The notes under the pieces are model-generated. The model ran no database searches. It saw nothing but the letters and a program-made list of their open reading frames with translations, and had not been told where the DNA came from. Positions 11,954 to 22,177 of a stretch of 64,000 nt of DNA are shown piece after piece. Origin of the DNA: Rotaria sordida (taxonomy: Eukaryota; Rotifera; Eurotatoria; Philodinida; Philodinidae); assembly GCA_905250125.1 (NCBI GenBank), contig CAJNOL010000135.1:175459-239458 (forward strand). The letters run 5' to 3'. A program made the translations under genes and the position numbers. Each line of letters begins with the position of its first letter. Position 1 is the stretch's first letter.

Positions 11954-12812
11954 ATGTTTGGCGACAAGGCATTCAGAAACGCTGATGAATGCAAGAAAAA
12001 TAGAGATGAGATCGAACGCTTCGATGATCCCATCGATTATCAGACGACTACTAATAATGCTCGTACTGTAGTCGTATTTGCTAGACGACGTTGTGGCATA
12101 TCTATTTTTTAAATCTGTGCTCAAAGATCCGTGAAACGTACCTGAACTAAAGTATGTTTTGCCAAATGACAATTCCATTGAGTTTATTGCCAAAGACATG
12201 AGCATCAAAGTCGTCGAGTTCCATGGACCTCTTAGCATTTATGTACACCGCGCTAAAGAAGATAGCGTCAAAGATGTACATCTATTCTGTTTGTGTATTT
12301 CTCTGTAAATTGGTATTCAACGGCGAGATTTGAAGATGCTGGACGATTTAGTAGAACATTTCGGTCGGAATGTTTGTTCGCATTTCTGTAGAATTATCAT
12401 GCGGTGCGAATCAAAAACTGAGAGGGAGTGCATGGCATGGCGTAATGGTCTAATTCAGGACTCCGAATTTCACGAATACGAAGAACTTCTTGAGCAAAAT
12501 ATTTATTCCTGCGGTGCTATCAATCCTATTGACTGAAACAATGGAAGTTTGGCGATTCGCACACAATTCAAGAATGTATATAACTATCGTGAAGTTATTT
12601 TAAAAGAACTTCAAGACACCAAGAAAACTCTCCAATTTCCACAGTCGATTCAGCCTGAACAGTTAAAAATGAATCCTATGAAGTCAGAATACTTTATCTT
12701 TCCCTTTGTAATTGCTCTGGTATGCTTGGCAGGTCTTCTGATTTTATCCTATCGATTGTCACATATATTTAAAACTGAAGGACCGAAAGAAGATGTACCC
12801 GGCTGGGAATGA
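11954..12812 (+). pseudogene. Interrupted hypothetical membrane-protein gene
   Basis: A phase-consistent model has exons 11954-12067, 12153-12275 and a third beginning at 12336; the second intron is exactly 60 nt. The frame meets TGA at 12534-12536 (after GAINPID). It then continues open in the same frame for another 91 codons to TGA at 12810-12812. That last part has one hydrophobic segment (YFIFPFVIALVCLAGLLILS) followed by basic residues and a charged tail, like a single-pass membrane anchor. Upstream the sequence is charged and cysteine-containing (FGRNVCSHFCRIIMRCESK). The first intron's AAG acceptor is weak. I do not recognise the family. It is a pseudogene with a nonsense codon, two short genes, or a sequence error. 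An open frame on the opposite strand (12238-11888) looks like a shadow. Confidence 0.4.
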
Positions 12813-13333
12813 ACCAGATAGCATTGAAGTGCGACAGTTCGGTACAATTCGGCCTTCAGTGTCCCATCAGAAAAAATCATCACTACCATTATGTACCTTA
12901 ATCGAAGAGTTTCGGTTTATGTGCTTAGTTGAAAACAAACCAAATAACACTGAAGGGCTACTGTTCAATACAATTCGATGCTAGCCGAACCGATCCAGAA
13001 CCAAAAAAATTCCGAGGTGTTTTCTGTTTCTCATGTTATTCATCTTAATTTTTGGTACTAGAATAAAAAAAACTTAAAGAAGCCTAATAAACAGGAAGCA
13101 TTCTTAATTCTATTTATTGCAGTCGACTTTTCAATTATTCAATGTAGCTCACTGCTGTTAGTGGGATGACGTTGATTCTACCACCATCAATGATATACTT
13201 GAGCTTCTTCAATAGATAATCATTAAAAAATGTTCGACTTTAAGCACACAACAGTTCTTTGACGGGCATTAGTAGAAGTTCCTAACACCTAACAAATCAT
13301 TATCAAGGATAATGTGCATGGTTATTTTATTTT

Positions 13334-13552
13334 CTAATTTCTGACGAATCCATAACAACTGACTCCATTCAATGTGATAGCTTCAATTTGAGCATCGTCG
13401 GGAAAGGGAATTTGTACTACTTTTTGCAAAACGAGAAATTCTGTGGATTTTGTGCCATTTTTTCTGAGCGTAAGCCTTTTCGTTTGAACGTCTAGTGAGA
13501 TAGTTTTTAGTCGGAAATGATCTATATACGAAGAGAAAAAAAATTGATGCAT
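13334..13552 (-). pseudogene. Possible C-terminal exon of an unrecognised gene
   Basis: An open frame on the minus strand ends at 13334 with ITLNGVSCYGFVRN. It is preceded by a good acceptor (TTTTTTTTCTCTTCGTATATAG) at about 13525. The roughly 63 residues after the acceptor alternate hydrophobic and polar residues, suggesting a beta-rich domain. Possible upstream coding sequence (13553-13700) cannot be joined convincingly. It lies just downstream of the TMEM272-like gene on the same strand. This could be a gene remnant. Confidence is low. Confidence 0.3.
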
Positions 13553-13751
13553 ATAGTTTGCAAATCTGGATTATTTCTTTCTGAGCGGACCGGGTCGAGC
13601 CATGAAAAAGTGGTCCGTTTCGAGTCCTGTTTCGTAGGGAGAAAAAAAATACGTTCACACCCCAACGAAATCCACTGAGTTAACAAATAAAAAATGAAAT
13701 TTATATTATTTTTTTTATGTATATCAATTACATCGATGAAAGCGAATATTT

Positions 13752-14579
13752 TCATATACAAACAGCCATTACTAGAATGACTACAACAAATATTTTAAAG
13801 ACTCTATATCTGAGAACATTCGGGTTCTCTTGTATTTTTTTCCTTTTTGCATGGTAAATACCTTGAACACTAATAAGAGCAAATTGAAAGAACAATTGTG
13901 TTATGAAAGCTACTAGTCCAAAATAATACAATTCCGCACGGCAATACGTGTTCGATGTTGGATCATTGAACTGAACGCCTTTAAAATTCCATGTATTCCG
14001 AAAGAAAGCCTAAGTTAAAATCAGCTTTAAAGAAAGAGAACATAGACAGTCATTTTTCTTCTTACTACGAAACTCCAGACACATCGGAAACAAATGAATA
14101 TTAAAACTATACTTTCACAGACCATCACGAATAGGTCACCATGTTTGTGAATTGTGTCGTTTCGGCTAGCTGCACTCATGAACAGCAGGCAGAGTAGCTG
14201 AAATAAAGCACAGGGTTGAATACAAAAAAACATTATCGATAGAACTACGATTCACCGGTGGAATTGTCAATAGCATTGTAAACAAAACGGTGACACCTGC
14301 TATGAGTAAATAAATCGGAATGTTGGAACTGATTGGACATTGATCGTGGAATTGTGCATAGAATATAATTTTAATTAATGACAGCGACGACAATAACAAC
14401 AGTGATGATAGAGAAATGATAATATTTCGAATTAGTTCTAGCTGTTCAACAATAAACCTTACTGCGCCAGCAGGATCACCAATTCGCTCTACTATAGCAC
14501 GATCGGCAGCGTTTTGTGGTGCATAGGACTGATAGATATTATCCAAGTATCCTATGGTTAACTTCTGGTTCTGGCTCAT
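13752..14579 (-). CDS. TMEM272-like four-helix membrane protein
   Basis: Exons 14579-14232, 14197-14066 and 14009-13752 join in phase 0 to give 245 residues. The introns are 34 nt and 56 nt. Hydrophobic segments, in order, are IIISLSSLLLLSSLSLIKII, IPIYLLIAGVTVLFTMLL, LFVMVCESIVLIFICFRCVW and ELYYFGLVAFITQLFFQFAL. The short C-terminal stretch VFKIFVVVILVMAVCI may be a further helix. The pattern CPISSNIPIYLLIAG, the WSFVAFFRNTW join and the late TYCRAELYYFG fit the TMEM272-like family, whose function is not established. The N-terminus is polar and cytosol-like. It is divergent from the ankyrin-ART gene, with 130 bp between start codons, so the two may share a promoter. Confidence 0.65.
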
Positions 14580-14709
14580 CTCTTTTCACGTGAAGTTGGA
14601 AAAAAAAGAAAAAAAACGAATTTTACGTGTAACTGTCGAGTGAAAAACAAACAGAAGAAAAACTACTTGTACTTATAAACAAAGAATACATACAATTATT
14701 GCACATGCA
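14580..14709. promoter_or_regulatory. Shared divergent promoter region
   Basis: 130 bp separate the start codons of the TMEM272-like gene (-) and the ankyrin-ART gene (+). The stretch is A-rich and contains a TATAAAC-like sequence at about 14675. No other motif is clear. Confidence 0.4.
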
Positions 14710-15873
14710 ATGGGTAATAACCAACATAAAAGTAAATCTGAAACAGAACCAAGCGATTTGTACAAAGCATCTCTGAGTGGTGATGTGGAAACAGTACGTA
14801 GAATTTTACATTTCTGTAGGTATGATCAGTTGAACATACTGGAACCGAATGGCGATACAGCACTTCATGCAGCCTGTCGTCAAGGACATCATCTGATTGT
14901 CTATCTTCTATTACAAGCAGATGCTTGTCGTGATCTTCTCAATACCCATACAGAAAAAACAGCGTACGAAGAGGCAGCTAACGATGAAATTCGTTCCTTA
15001 TTCTGTCGTAGCAAAGTCGAACGTATAATACGATTCTATGCAGTCGGTTATGATGCAATTGAGATGGCTCTCATATCAGATGCTGAGTATGAGGCTAACA
15101 GAAATACTCTGAAGAACCAAGCTGTAATTACAAGTTTAGATGATGCAAAACGATCACGTTACATGGCACGATTTAATAAATCACCAGCAATACTTCGTAG
15201 TATAATAAAAGCAATGAACGAACGTCGAAGTGTTGAACTATTTCAAAATACTCTTAATGAAGTAGAAAATATTCGAAAAAAAGAAAAATATGATGATTAT
15301 TTCAATCGATTTATCCACGAAAAAGATCTCAATGCCCTACTGCATTTATATACATTCAGTGATCTCTTTAAAGCTATACGCAAACATGCTGATGCCTACT
15401 GTACACTTATCTATTTGAATTTAGTATCTCTGTCCGAACGAGCTTATCAAGGTTCAAGTTATCGTGGTATAACAATGACTAAACCTGATATTGCTCGATA
15501 TTATTATTCGTTCAAGACAAAAGGCTCTGTAGTCGAGATGCGTAATTTTTCATCGACTTCGAAACAAAAATCAGCAGCAGTCATGTTTTCTGGATTTGGC
15601 GACAGATTGGATTTTGGATTTCACAGTGTCTTATTTATCTATGAATTTTCAGAACGCTGTCCAACTGCTATAGATTTGAGTCGCATAAATATTAAATTGC
15701 CGTGTATATCGGAATATGAAAATGAAGAAGAAGTTTTGATTTTACCTTACACATTATTTCAAGTAATCAATGTTCGTGAAGAGACGGAGACGCAACCATT
15801 TACAATTCATTTACTGAATATACACGTACCAAAATCATCGTTGTTATCCTTTATAACGGGAGATATTAATTAG
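14710..15873 (+). CDS. Ankyrin-repeat mono-ADP-ribosyltransferase (R-S-E class)
   Basis: Single-exon ORF of 387 residues. Residues about 15-100 form ankyrin repeats (SDLYKASLSGDVETVRRIL; NGDTALHAACRQGHHLIVYL). A helical linker follows. Residues about 200-375 carry an NAD:arginine ADP-ribosyltransferase fold: the arginine in SSYRG (R252), the STS motif (282-284) in FSSTSKQKSAA, and an acidic EEE run (339-341) before VLILP in which two glutamates match the ExE signature. The enzyme would transfer ADP-ribose from NAD to a protein side chain; ankyrin repeats would choose the target. There is no signal peptide, so it is probably cytosolic. Lack of introns and the position in a telomere-repeat-bounded island are typical of mobile or expanded bdelloid genes. 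The catalytic motifs are complete, so it is probably active. Confidence 0.85.
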   Translation: MGNNQHKSKSETEPSDLYKASLSGDVETVRRILHFCRYDQLNILEPNGDTALHAACRQGHHLIVYLLLQADACRDLLNTHTEKTAYEEAANDEIRSLFCRSKVERIIRFYAVGYDAIEMALISDAEYEANRNTLKNQAVITSLDDAKRSRYMARFNKSPAILRSIIKAMNERRSVELFQNTLNEVENIRKKEKYDDYFNRFIHEKDLNALLHLYTFSDLFKAIRKHADAYCTLIYLNLVSLSERAYQGSSYRGITMTKPDIARYYYSFKTKGSVVEMRNFSSTSKQKSAAVMFSGFGDRLDFGFHSVLFIYEFSERCPTAIDLSRINIKLPCISEYENEEEVLILPYTLFQVINVREETETQPFTIHLLNIHVPKSSLLSFITGDIN

Positions 15874-17147
15874 AAGCAGCAGTACGAATTTCAACCGACA
15901 ACTTTCATTTCGTAACTTCACATTTGGCAACATGAACATTGTTTGTATATTCGGTACTATTTATTCCTTAGACAATTTTGATAAACTTGATGCTCATGTG
16001 TGAAACTTTTTCATCCAGGAAATAAAATTCTGAAGACTTAAACTGCGGTAAAATAGACATCACTAAAGTCATTTCAAAATGTGTTCTACTTCGATTCTAC
16101 TGCGAGTAGAAAATGATATCCAAGCTCTATTGAATAAAACGAACAAATGCAAACTCTTGATAGATGAAATTGTCGATTTCAATTTGTCGAGGAAGTTGAT
16201 TGTTCATGTCAAAAGTAACGGATAGGGAACTGTTGATAGGCAAATCAGCTCCATAAAATTTTCTTTATTCGAAACTGCAACTATATTACACTATAACATA
16301 GAGTAAAACGCTTTCACTTTTATTTTGCTAGACAAGAAGTAGAGAAAAATATTCACTTGTTTTCCGCATATTTTTATAGACAACTGTTTAGCCCAAGATC
16401 TAATCACAATAGTTTTAGCGGGTGTGGGTATGGGTGTGGGTGTGGGTGTGGGTGTGGGTGTGCATGTAGTTATAAAGAAGACCCACACCCACACCCACAC
16501 CCCTCCATATCGAATATTGCATTTTCACATCGCTCTGCTAGAGTAATATTCCATTTCCGTTCAATCTTTTAAAATGAAATCTGTAATTAAATCTTTTCTA
16601 AATCTTCATTGCTCTTATTCATGGTAAAAGTTCAAAAAGCGATTTTCCTGATATGCTTGTAAATATTAAGCACTATTCTTTATTCTTTTTACACCGTAGA
16701 CTTTTGTTTACAAATTACGAAATTTATTTGAATTATCATTAAAAAAGTTCAAGTTTCTATAGCTTAAAGAAATATTTACTGATACGATCAAGGTAAAAGA
16801 TTCGATATCTTTAAATAAGCAATGCAGACTAGAAGCTGAAGAGAAAAGGAAATGTTTGCTCACTGTCAAGATATTTAGTGTTCGGATCAGTTTTATTCCA
16901 AGTCACAGAGTCTGATGACTAATCTTCAGTTTTTTTATAATAACATGCTCAATAGCAATAAGAAAAAAGACAATGAAACTCTAGAGTAAATATGTTTGTG
17001 AAACGTATCGATTGAGTCATGGTTTCAGAGTTTTATCTAATGAACTTGATTTACATGAGCGTACAGTATATGCATGCGAGGTATTGATTCCACTCTAATT
17101 TCAAATTAAATCAACAATTTATTAAAACTTTTATTATTAATTTTTTT
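15874..17147. other. Intergenic region with telomere-like tract
   Basis: Downstream of the ART gene: AATAAA at about 16021, then AT-rich sequence. The right-hand head-to-head TGTGGG/CCCACA tract is listed separately at 16419. No convincing gene. Confidence 0.5.
16419..16503. repeat. Second head-to-head telomere-like repeat
   Basis: About seven GGTGTG units (16419-16466), a 14-20 base spacer (CATGTAGTTATAAAGAAG), then about four CCCACA units (16481-16503). It has the same polarity as the tract at 8780-9131 and forms a near-perfect hairpin. Confidence 0.85.
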
Positions 17148-18878
17148 TTATTCTACAATAATATATGATAAATAAACAGATGTCTGTCCACCATTTGCAC
17201 TTGACGTATATTCCATGCCAATTTCTCTTATATCATTCAATTCTGCTGCTGGGATTTGATTTAAATTGAGTGCAATTTCTGTTGCTGTGTTACTTTTTAA
17301 TTGAAATGAACCTGAATCATACCATTTCCAAGATGATCCTGCTTTTATGTAAAGTTTTGCAGTTATTATACCATTATTAGCGAAACCCCATGAAGCCACA
17401 CGTGCTTGGGCAATCAATCGTTTGTGTCCATTAACTTTAAAAGTTGGTTTTTGTTGGGTATAGAGCATATAATGACCACTTTGAGTTAATTGTATATCCA
17501 TTTTAAGACTATTTGTTGATTGGAAAATAAATTCATCTGATTGCCATGGACCACCTATGATATTTGATCCTCTCCATTCACCAATTCCATTGAAAAAATT
17601 GTAAAGAATTGTACTTCCCGAAGGTGTTGTATTATCGTTTATATTAATTTTACCACGATTAATGACACGTTGATGATTGAAAAAAGTATAAGCATTTTGA
17701 TTTCTTATTGGTGACCAACCATCATTCCATGCTAAGAAATAAGCAACTCGAGGAAATCTCGATTGTATTGTTGTTATCCTTCAAAATTCATTATCTGCAA
17801 TATTAAAATGAATTGAAAATTCAAAACTTACCATCTATTATAATCAAATTGACCATTAGTTGTACTTGGACCAACTTCACCGAGTGCAAATGGTTTATTC
17901 AAATTTAACATTTCATTATAACCATTCATAGAGTTCTACAAAGACATATATTATTATTATTACTATTATATATTAAAATTTTTTTTTCTTACTGGATCAT
18001 CAGTATAAACATCGAGTGCAACAATATCAACATAAGAATCACCTGGATAATAACTCGATGGACTTCTTCGACTTTGATCAGGTGAATAGACCCAAAGAAT
18101 ATTATGTAATTGTTTTGTATATGTCAAATAATTGAACATATGTCTCCATACATTTTTAAATACTTCTGAATCCTATAAAAATATAAAATAGTCAATTTCA
18201 AGAGAAAAAGAAAATTTTTTCTTTATACCTGATTACACCAATAAAACCAATCACCATTCATTTCATGCAATGGACGAAATAAAACAGTTACTCCTGCTCG
18301 TTGTAAATTATCTAAACCTTGTGCCATTCGATCAAGAAATAGAATCCAACGTTTTCCAGTATCTGTATTTGAATTAATTAAATCAGCAAAATTCAAATTC
18401 ATTCGATCTTTATAACCACCACCATTAGGTGATGCTGGATTTGGTAAATGTATATTCACAGTAACTAGACCACCATTATTCCAATGATCTATTAATGATG
18501 GATTACATGAATAATCAATGATAAAATGTGGTGATGCTTTATAATTCCAACCACATGCATAATCACAACCAAGAATAGCTGGTATTTGACCTGTTTGTCG
18601 AGTAATTTCATCTATTTGATTAGTATTAAATGTATCAGGACTGTAGCCAGCAAACTGACCAGATAGAACTTTGCCTATAAAAAATTCGAGAATAAATGAA
18701 GATAAAACTCTTCGATATAGTTAGTTACTAATCATCTACCTTGTAAAGGCAATTCTGTTATATATTTAAGAATTTGTTTCGTTTTTTCATTAGCAGCCGT
18801 ATCTGCAGTTTGTTGTGCTAAGCATGAATTTGCTACTATCAGCCACAAAAGTACACTTATATACCAAGTCCACTGCAT
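17148..18878 (-). CDS. Secreted GH26 endo-1,4-beta-mannanase with C-terminal domain
   Basis: Exons 18878-18740, 18674-18229, 18172-17993, 17935-17832 and 17778-17148 join in phase to 499 residues. Residues 1-22 form a signal peptide (LLWLIVANSCLA, then QQ). The GH26 (alpha/beta)8 barrel follows. Its acid/base glutamate lies in LFRPLHEMNGDWFYW (E184) and its nucleophile glutamate in FALGEVGP (E275). VALDVYTDDP and FLAWNDGW also match the family. After about residue 330 comes a beta-rich C-terminal domain (LYNFFNGIGEWRG through SVYLSYIIVE) resembling the galactose-binding-like domains attached to microbial mannanases. It would cleave plant or fungal mannan outside the cell or in the gut. The last acceptor is AAG, the only frame-preserving choice. 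A GH26 in an animal suggests acquisition from microbes, with introns gained later. Confidence 0.9.
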
Positions 18879-20659
18879 TTTGTGAAATCAAATTGCTTTT
18901 TTTCAATATAGACAGTCTGATTATATAAATGCTCGGTTAAAGATTATGAAATATCAATTTTCATCTTTTAATTTTTTTTGTTTTTTGCATTCTTACAAAT
19001 CGTATTTACAAGATTAATCTAATAATTGGTTTCAAAGTCCAATTGAAACGTCGAAATTAAATTGTATCTGATATATTGAATGGTTATTTAAAAGAAAACT
19101 ACCCAGTATGCATTTTTATCGTTTGTGATTCAGTTGAGGAGAGAAAGATTATCGTGTAGATAACATTTCTCTTGTTGAACGAACACACGTCACATATATT
19201 TTTGTTATTCAAATAGAATAGTACCATTATTATAATAGAAAATAGTAAAATAACCATTTTTTTTATCGATTTTATTATATTTTTCACAATAAAAATGCTT
19301 AAATTATCAGTACAAAGTGCATTGCTGTATAAAATATCTATTAAATAGAGATTAGATAATACTTATAATTAAACTTGCGTGTTTTTTAATCTTCGAAAAA
19401 TAAAACGTATCTTCAATACAATAATATAATTTATATGCTTTCCTTCTTTAGCAATATTGTGATGATACACTTTAATATAGAAATATTTTCTTTCGTTCTG
19501 TCGTCATGCTCCAATGTGTAGATGATATTTTCTCATGTCCATCGGGTATATTTTTTTGCCTGATGACTTCTTGTTCTTTTTATTACTACCTTTTTTTATG
19601 GAGGATTTTCCTAATTGTTTTTCTCATGTTATCATCCAAATGTAAGATATTTGAACTTGATTTATATACTCTTCCGTATCTTACAATAATTATTTCAGAT
19701 TTTGAATAGAAAATAATCAGTCAAATACATCATCGATCTATGTTGTTTTATTAGTGTTTACTGTAGAAGCAATGAAAAGTACTGATAATCTTTCAATTTG
19801 TTAAAAACAATGGGGTCTATATAACTTCATTGCAACCTATGGGACCAATGTCAGTCTCAATGTCAAAAACAGATAGAGTTGGTTTTTTTAAAATTGAATA
19901 AAATACAAGAAAAAAAACAAAGTTTATTCGAGTATCGATTTACTTCCAAATCTACGAAACTAAAATTTTCACTTTGGCATGTATATAGTTCTTTAAAAAA
20001 TGATACACGACGTAGTTTTTGATTCGAAAACGTGATTCAAACATTTTCTCTCCTCTTGTATCTTTATTTTACACTGATACTATCGATATTGATATGAGGC
20101 AAAATTTTTAATGTCTTTTTCTGTTATGTAAATATAACCAAAATATGTCATGAGTAACTAGTTAATGTACTGATTTACTCGTTCGACATGCTTATTGTAT
20201 TGCTATTGAAAAAAACGAAAAATAATTTACTTTTATTCAGTTTTAATATTTAAGAAAAAGAAAAAAATTATTTTATTATAAAATTTTGATTCTTATTACT
20301 TCTTTTTCTTCTCTCTCTTTTTGTAAAGACTGTAAGTAAATCACGTTGATGTTGTCATGTTTGTTTTTTTCGTTGGTTACACGTCATTGTACTGCTTCAT
20401 TTTTTTTTTATAAAAGAAAAAAAAGCCATAACCAACAACACACTTGTACAGAGAATGTTGTTTTTTTGTTTATCGAAAAATACTCAGATATGAATGTAGG
20501 TGGATAATGTAGATAGGAAATAGACGTCCTTGACTATTCATGTGTTTAGTTGTGTATTGGACTAATAGATAATCAAGTAATCGTCTAGCTCTTTTTCTTT
20601 TTTTTTCTCTTTTCTATTTTTAGCTTAAAATATTTTCTAACTTGACGACTGGTATTGAA
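18879..20659. other. AT-rich intergenic region
   Basis: Holds the mannanase upstream region and, on the other side, the GM2-activator-like gene's promoter. Short open frames at 19099 and 19506 are hydrophobic AT-rich chance frames. No feature recognised. Confidence 0.45.
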
Positions 20660-21304
20660 ATGATTTCATCTCTATGCATTGTTTTTCTTCAATTGGTAAA
20701 GTTGATAAAATAGAATATTATGCGTGTGTGTGTGTAAAATACATTTTTAGACGTTAGTAGCTACTCAAATATCATGGGAAAATTGTGATAGTAATTCAAA
20801 TTCTATTAAATTATTCAATCTTACAGTGAATCCATATCCAATTATAATGCCTGGATCAGTTTCTATAGAAATTTCTGTTCATTCCAATCAAGATTTAACA
20901 AGTCCAATAAAAGTTTGTCTCTTCTTATAGTCTTTCTATAATAACTTAATGATTGTCATGGCAATACAGGTGGAATTGGCATTACATAAAAAAGTATTAT
21001 TCAGCTATGTTTCTCTTCCTTGTATTAGCGGTATTGGTTCATGTACCTATGATGATCTGTGTACTCTTTGCCCACAATGTGGTTGTCCATTGAAAGCAGT
21101 GCGCATGAAAAAAATACAACAAATTTTTTTGAAAGAATTGAATATGTATTTTAGGGTGATCATATGTTGACTATACCAATTACAATTTTCATTAGTTCAT
21201 GGACACTTGCTGGAAATTATCAAGGACAAGTTCATATACAAACAAATTCGGGAGCCACAGCTTGTGTAAAAGTTAGTAATGTACATATTAAATTGAGTAA
21301 ATGA
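20660..21304 (+). CDS. GM2-activator-like ML-domain lipid-binding protein
   Basis: Exons 20660-20695, 20751-20912, 20970-21098 and 21155-21304 join in phase 0 to 158 residues. A signal peptide (MISSLCIVFLQLTLVAT) leads into QISWENCD, the conserved start of GM2 activator. LTVNPYPIIMPGSVSIEISV, PCISGIGSCTYDDLC and the end segment SSWTLAGNYQGQVHI match the family order. Eight cysteines after the signal peptide are placed as in GM2A. Known members are lysosomal or secreted proteins that lift glycolipids from membranes for hydrolysis. The exon 1 start is chosen because it gives a signal peptide and a clean GTAAAG donor. The first intron contains a (GT)n run. Confidence 0.88.
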
Positions 21305-21820
21305 AATAAGAACAATTGACTTTTCCAAAAAAAAAGAAATTTAAGTGAATCTCTAAGTTAAAAATTTGGTTGTTTTATTTGTATATTTTGTTTTTAAATA
21401 AATATCAAGGCTATTGTATGAAAATAGCTTCAATCTGTACTGTTGTTTTCAAGATATTAACTATATATTGAAAAATATTTCACTTGGCTACAGAAATTTT
21501 ATAAAAATAAAAAAAAGAGAAATTTTATCGTTTCTTTAGTCATTTCAAGAAATGATATAAATCTGAATTGAAATAAAGCTCTCTATCTTATTACTTTTAT
21601 TATAAAGCATATATTTATTTTCTTAATCTGAATTCTTACGGGAATATCAAGATAATAGTGTAGGCGAATATAATATTTTGATTGGTATAGTCTATTGAGA
21701 ATATTATTAGCACTCAATAATTACATTCATGAGTTGTGATCTACTATTTAAATAAAGCAAAAATAAAAAGCATTCTAATCATTCATTCATTTCTTTCTCT
21801 TATTGTTCATTGTAACCATC
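21305..21820. other. Intergenic region
   Basis: About 500 bp of AT-rich sequence with poly(A) signals of the upstream gene (AATAAA about 21397) and likely the promoter of the next small gene. Nothing else seen. Confidence 0.45.
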
Positions 21821-22093
21821 ATGTCTCAACAACATCTATTTCTTATTTTTATCGTTGGTACATCCCTTTTAATCATCGTTCAAATGTGTAGTGTCAATAA
21901 TAATCCTGATGAATTTCAACGTTATCAGCGTGGTTTTGGTAATCGACGTGCTTTAGTTACTGCTCTAAAGCATTATTATCCAAAAGAAAATCTACTTCGA
22001 TTGAATAATCAAGATAATCTTCGAGCTTATAAATCTTTATTCTCAAATCCTTATGACACAATACAACAAAACGATTTAACTCAACAACAGTAA
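21821..22093 (+). CDS. Small secreted protein of unknown function
   Basis: Single-exon ORF of 90 residues. I chose the ATG at 21821 because it starts a typical signal peptide (MSQQHLFLIFIVGTSLLIIV, then QMCS); an in-frame ATG at 21803 also exists. The mature part is short, polar and basic, with QRYQRGFGNRRALVTALKHY, and ends in Gln-rich sequence. Dibasic NRR could be a processing site, so a neuropeptide precursor is possible, but there is no amidation signal. No cysteine remains after the signal region except one at its end. It converges with the Ly6/EGF gene 85 bp downstream. Confidence 0.6.
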   Translation: MSQQHLFLIFIVGTSLLIIVQMCSVNNNPDEFQRYQRGFGNRRALVTALKHYYPKENLLRLNNQDNLRAYKSLFSNPYDTIQQNDLTQQQ

Positions 22094-22177
22094 CAACAAG
22101 CACCCGTTACTTATCATTAAAGCAAAAAGAACATGCTAAATATATTTATATAAATTAAATGATTTAATAAAATAATT

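Noticed and set aside
11888-12238. 116-codon ORF on the minus strand
   Set aside because: The opposite strand gives a phase-consistent exon model with more protein-like composition. It remains a possible alternative but is unsupported.
12534-12536. Selenocysteine reading of the in-frame TGA
   Set aside because: No selenoprotein-like context or recognisable SECIS hairpin, and the family is unknown.
8640-16500. CRISPR-like array
   Set aside because: Tandem units are contiguous without unique spacers, and the genome is animal.
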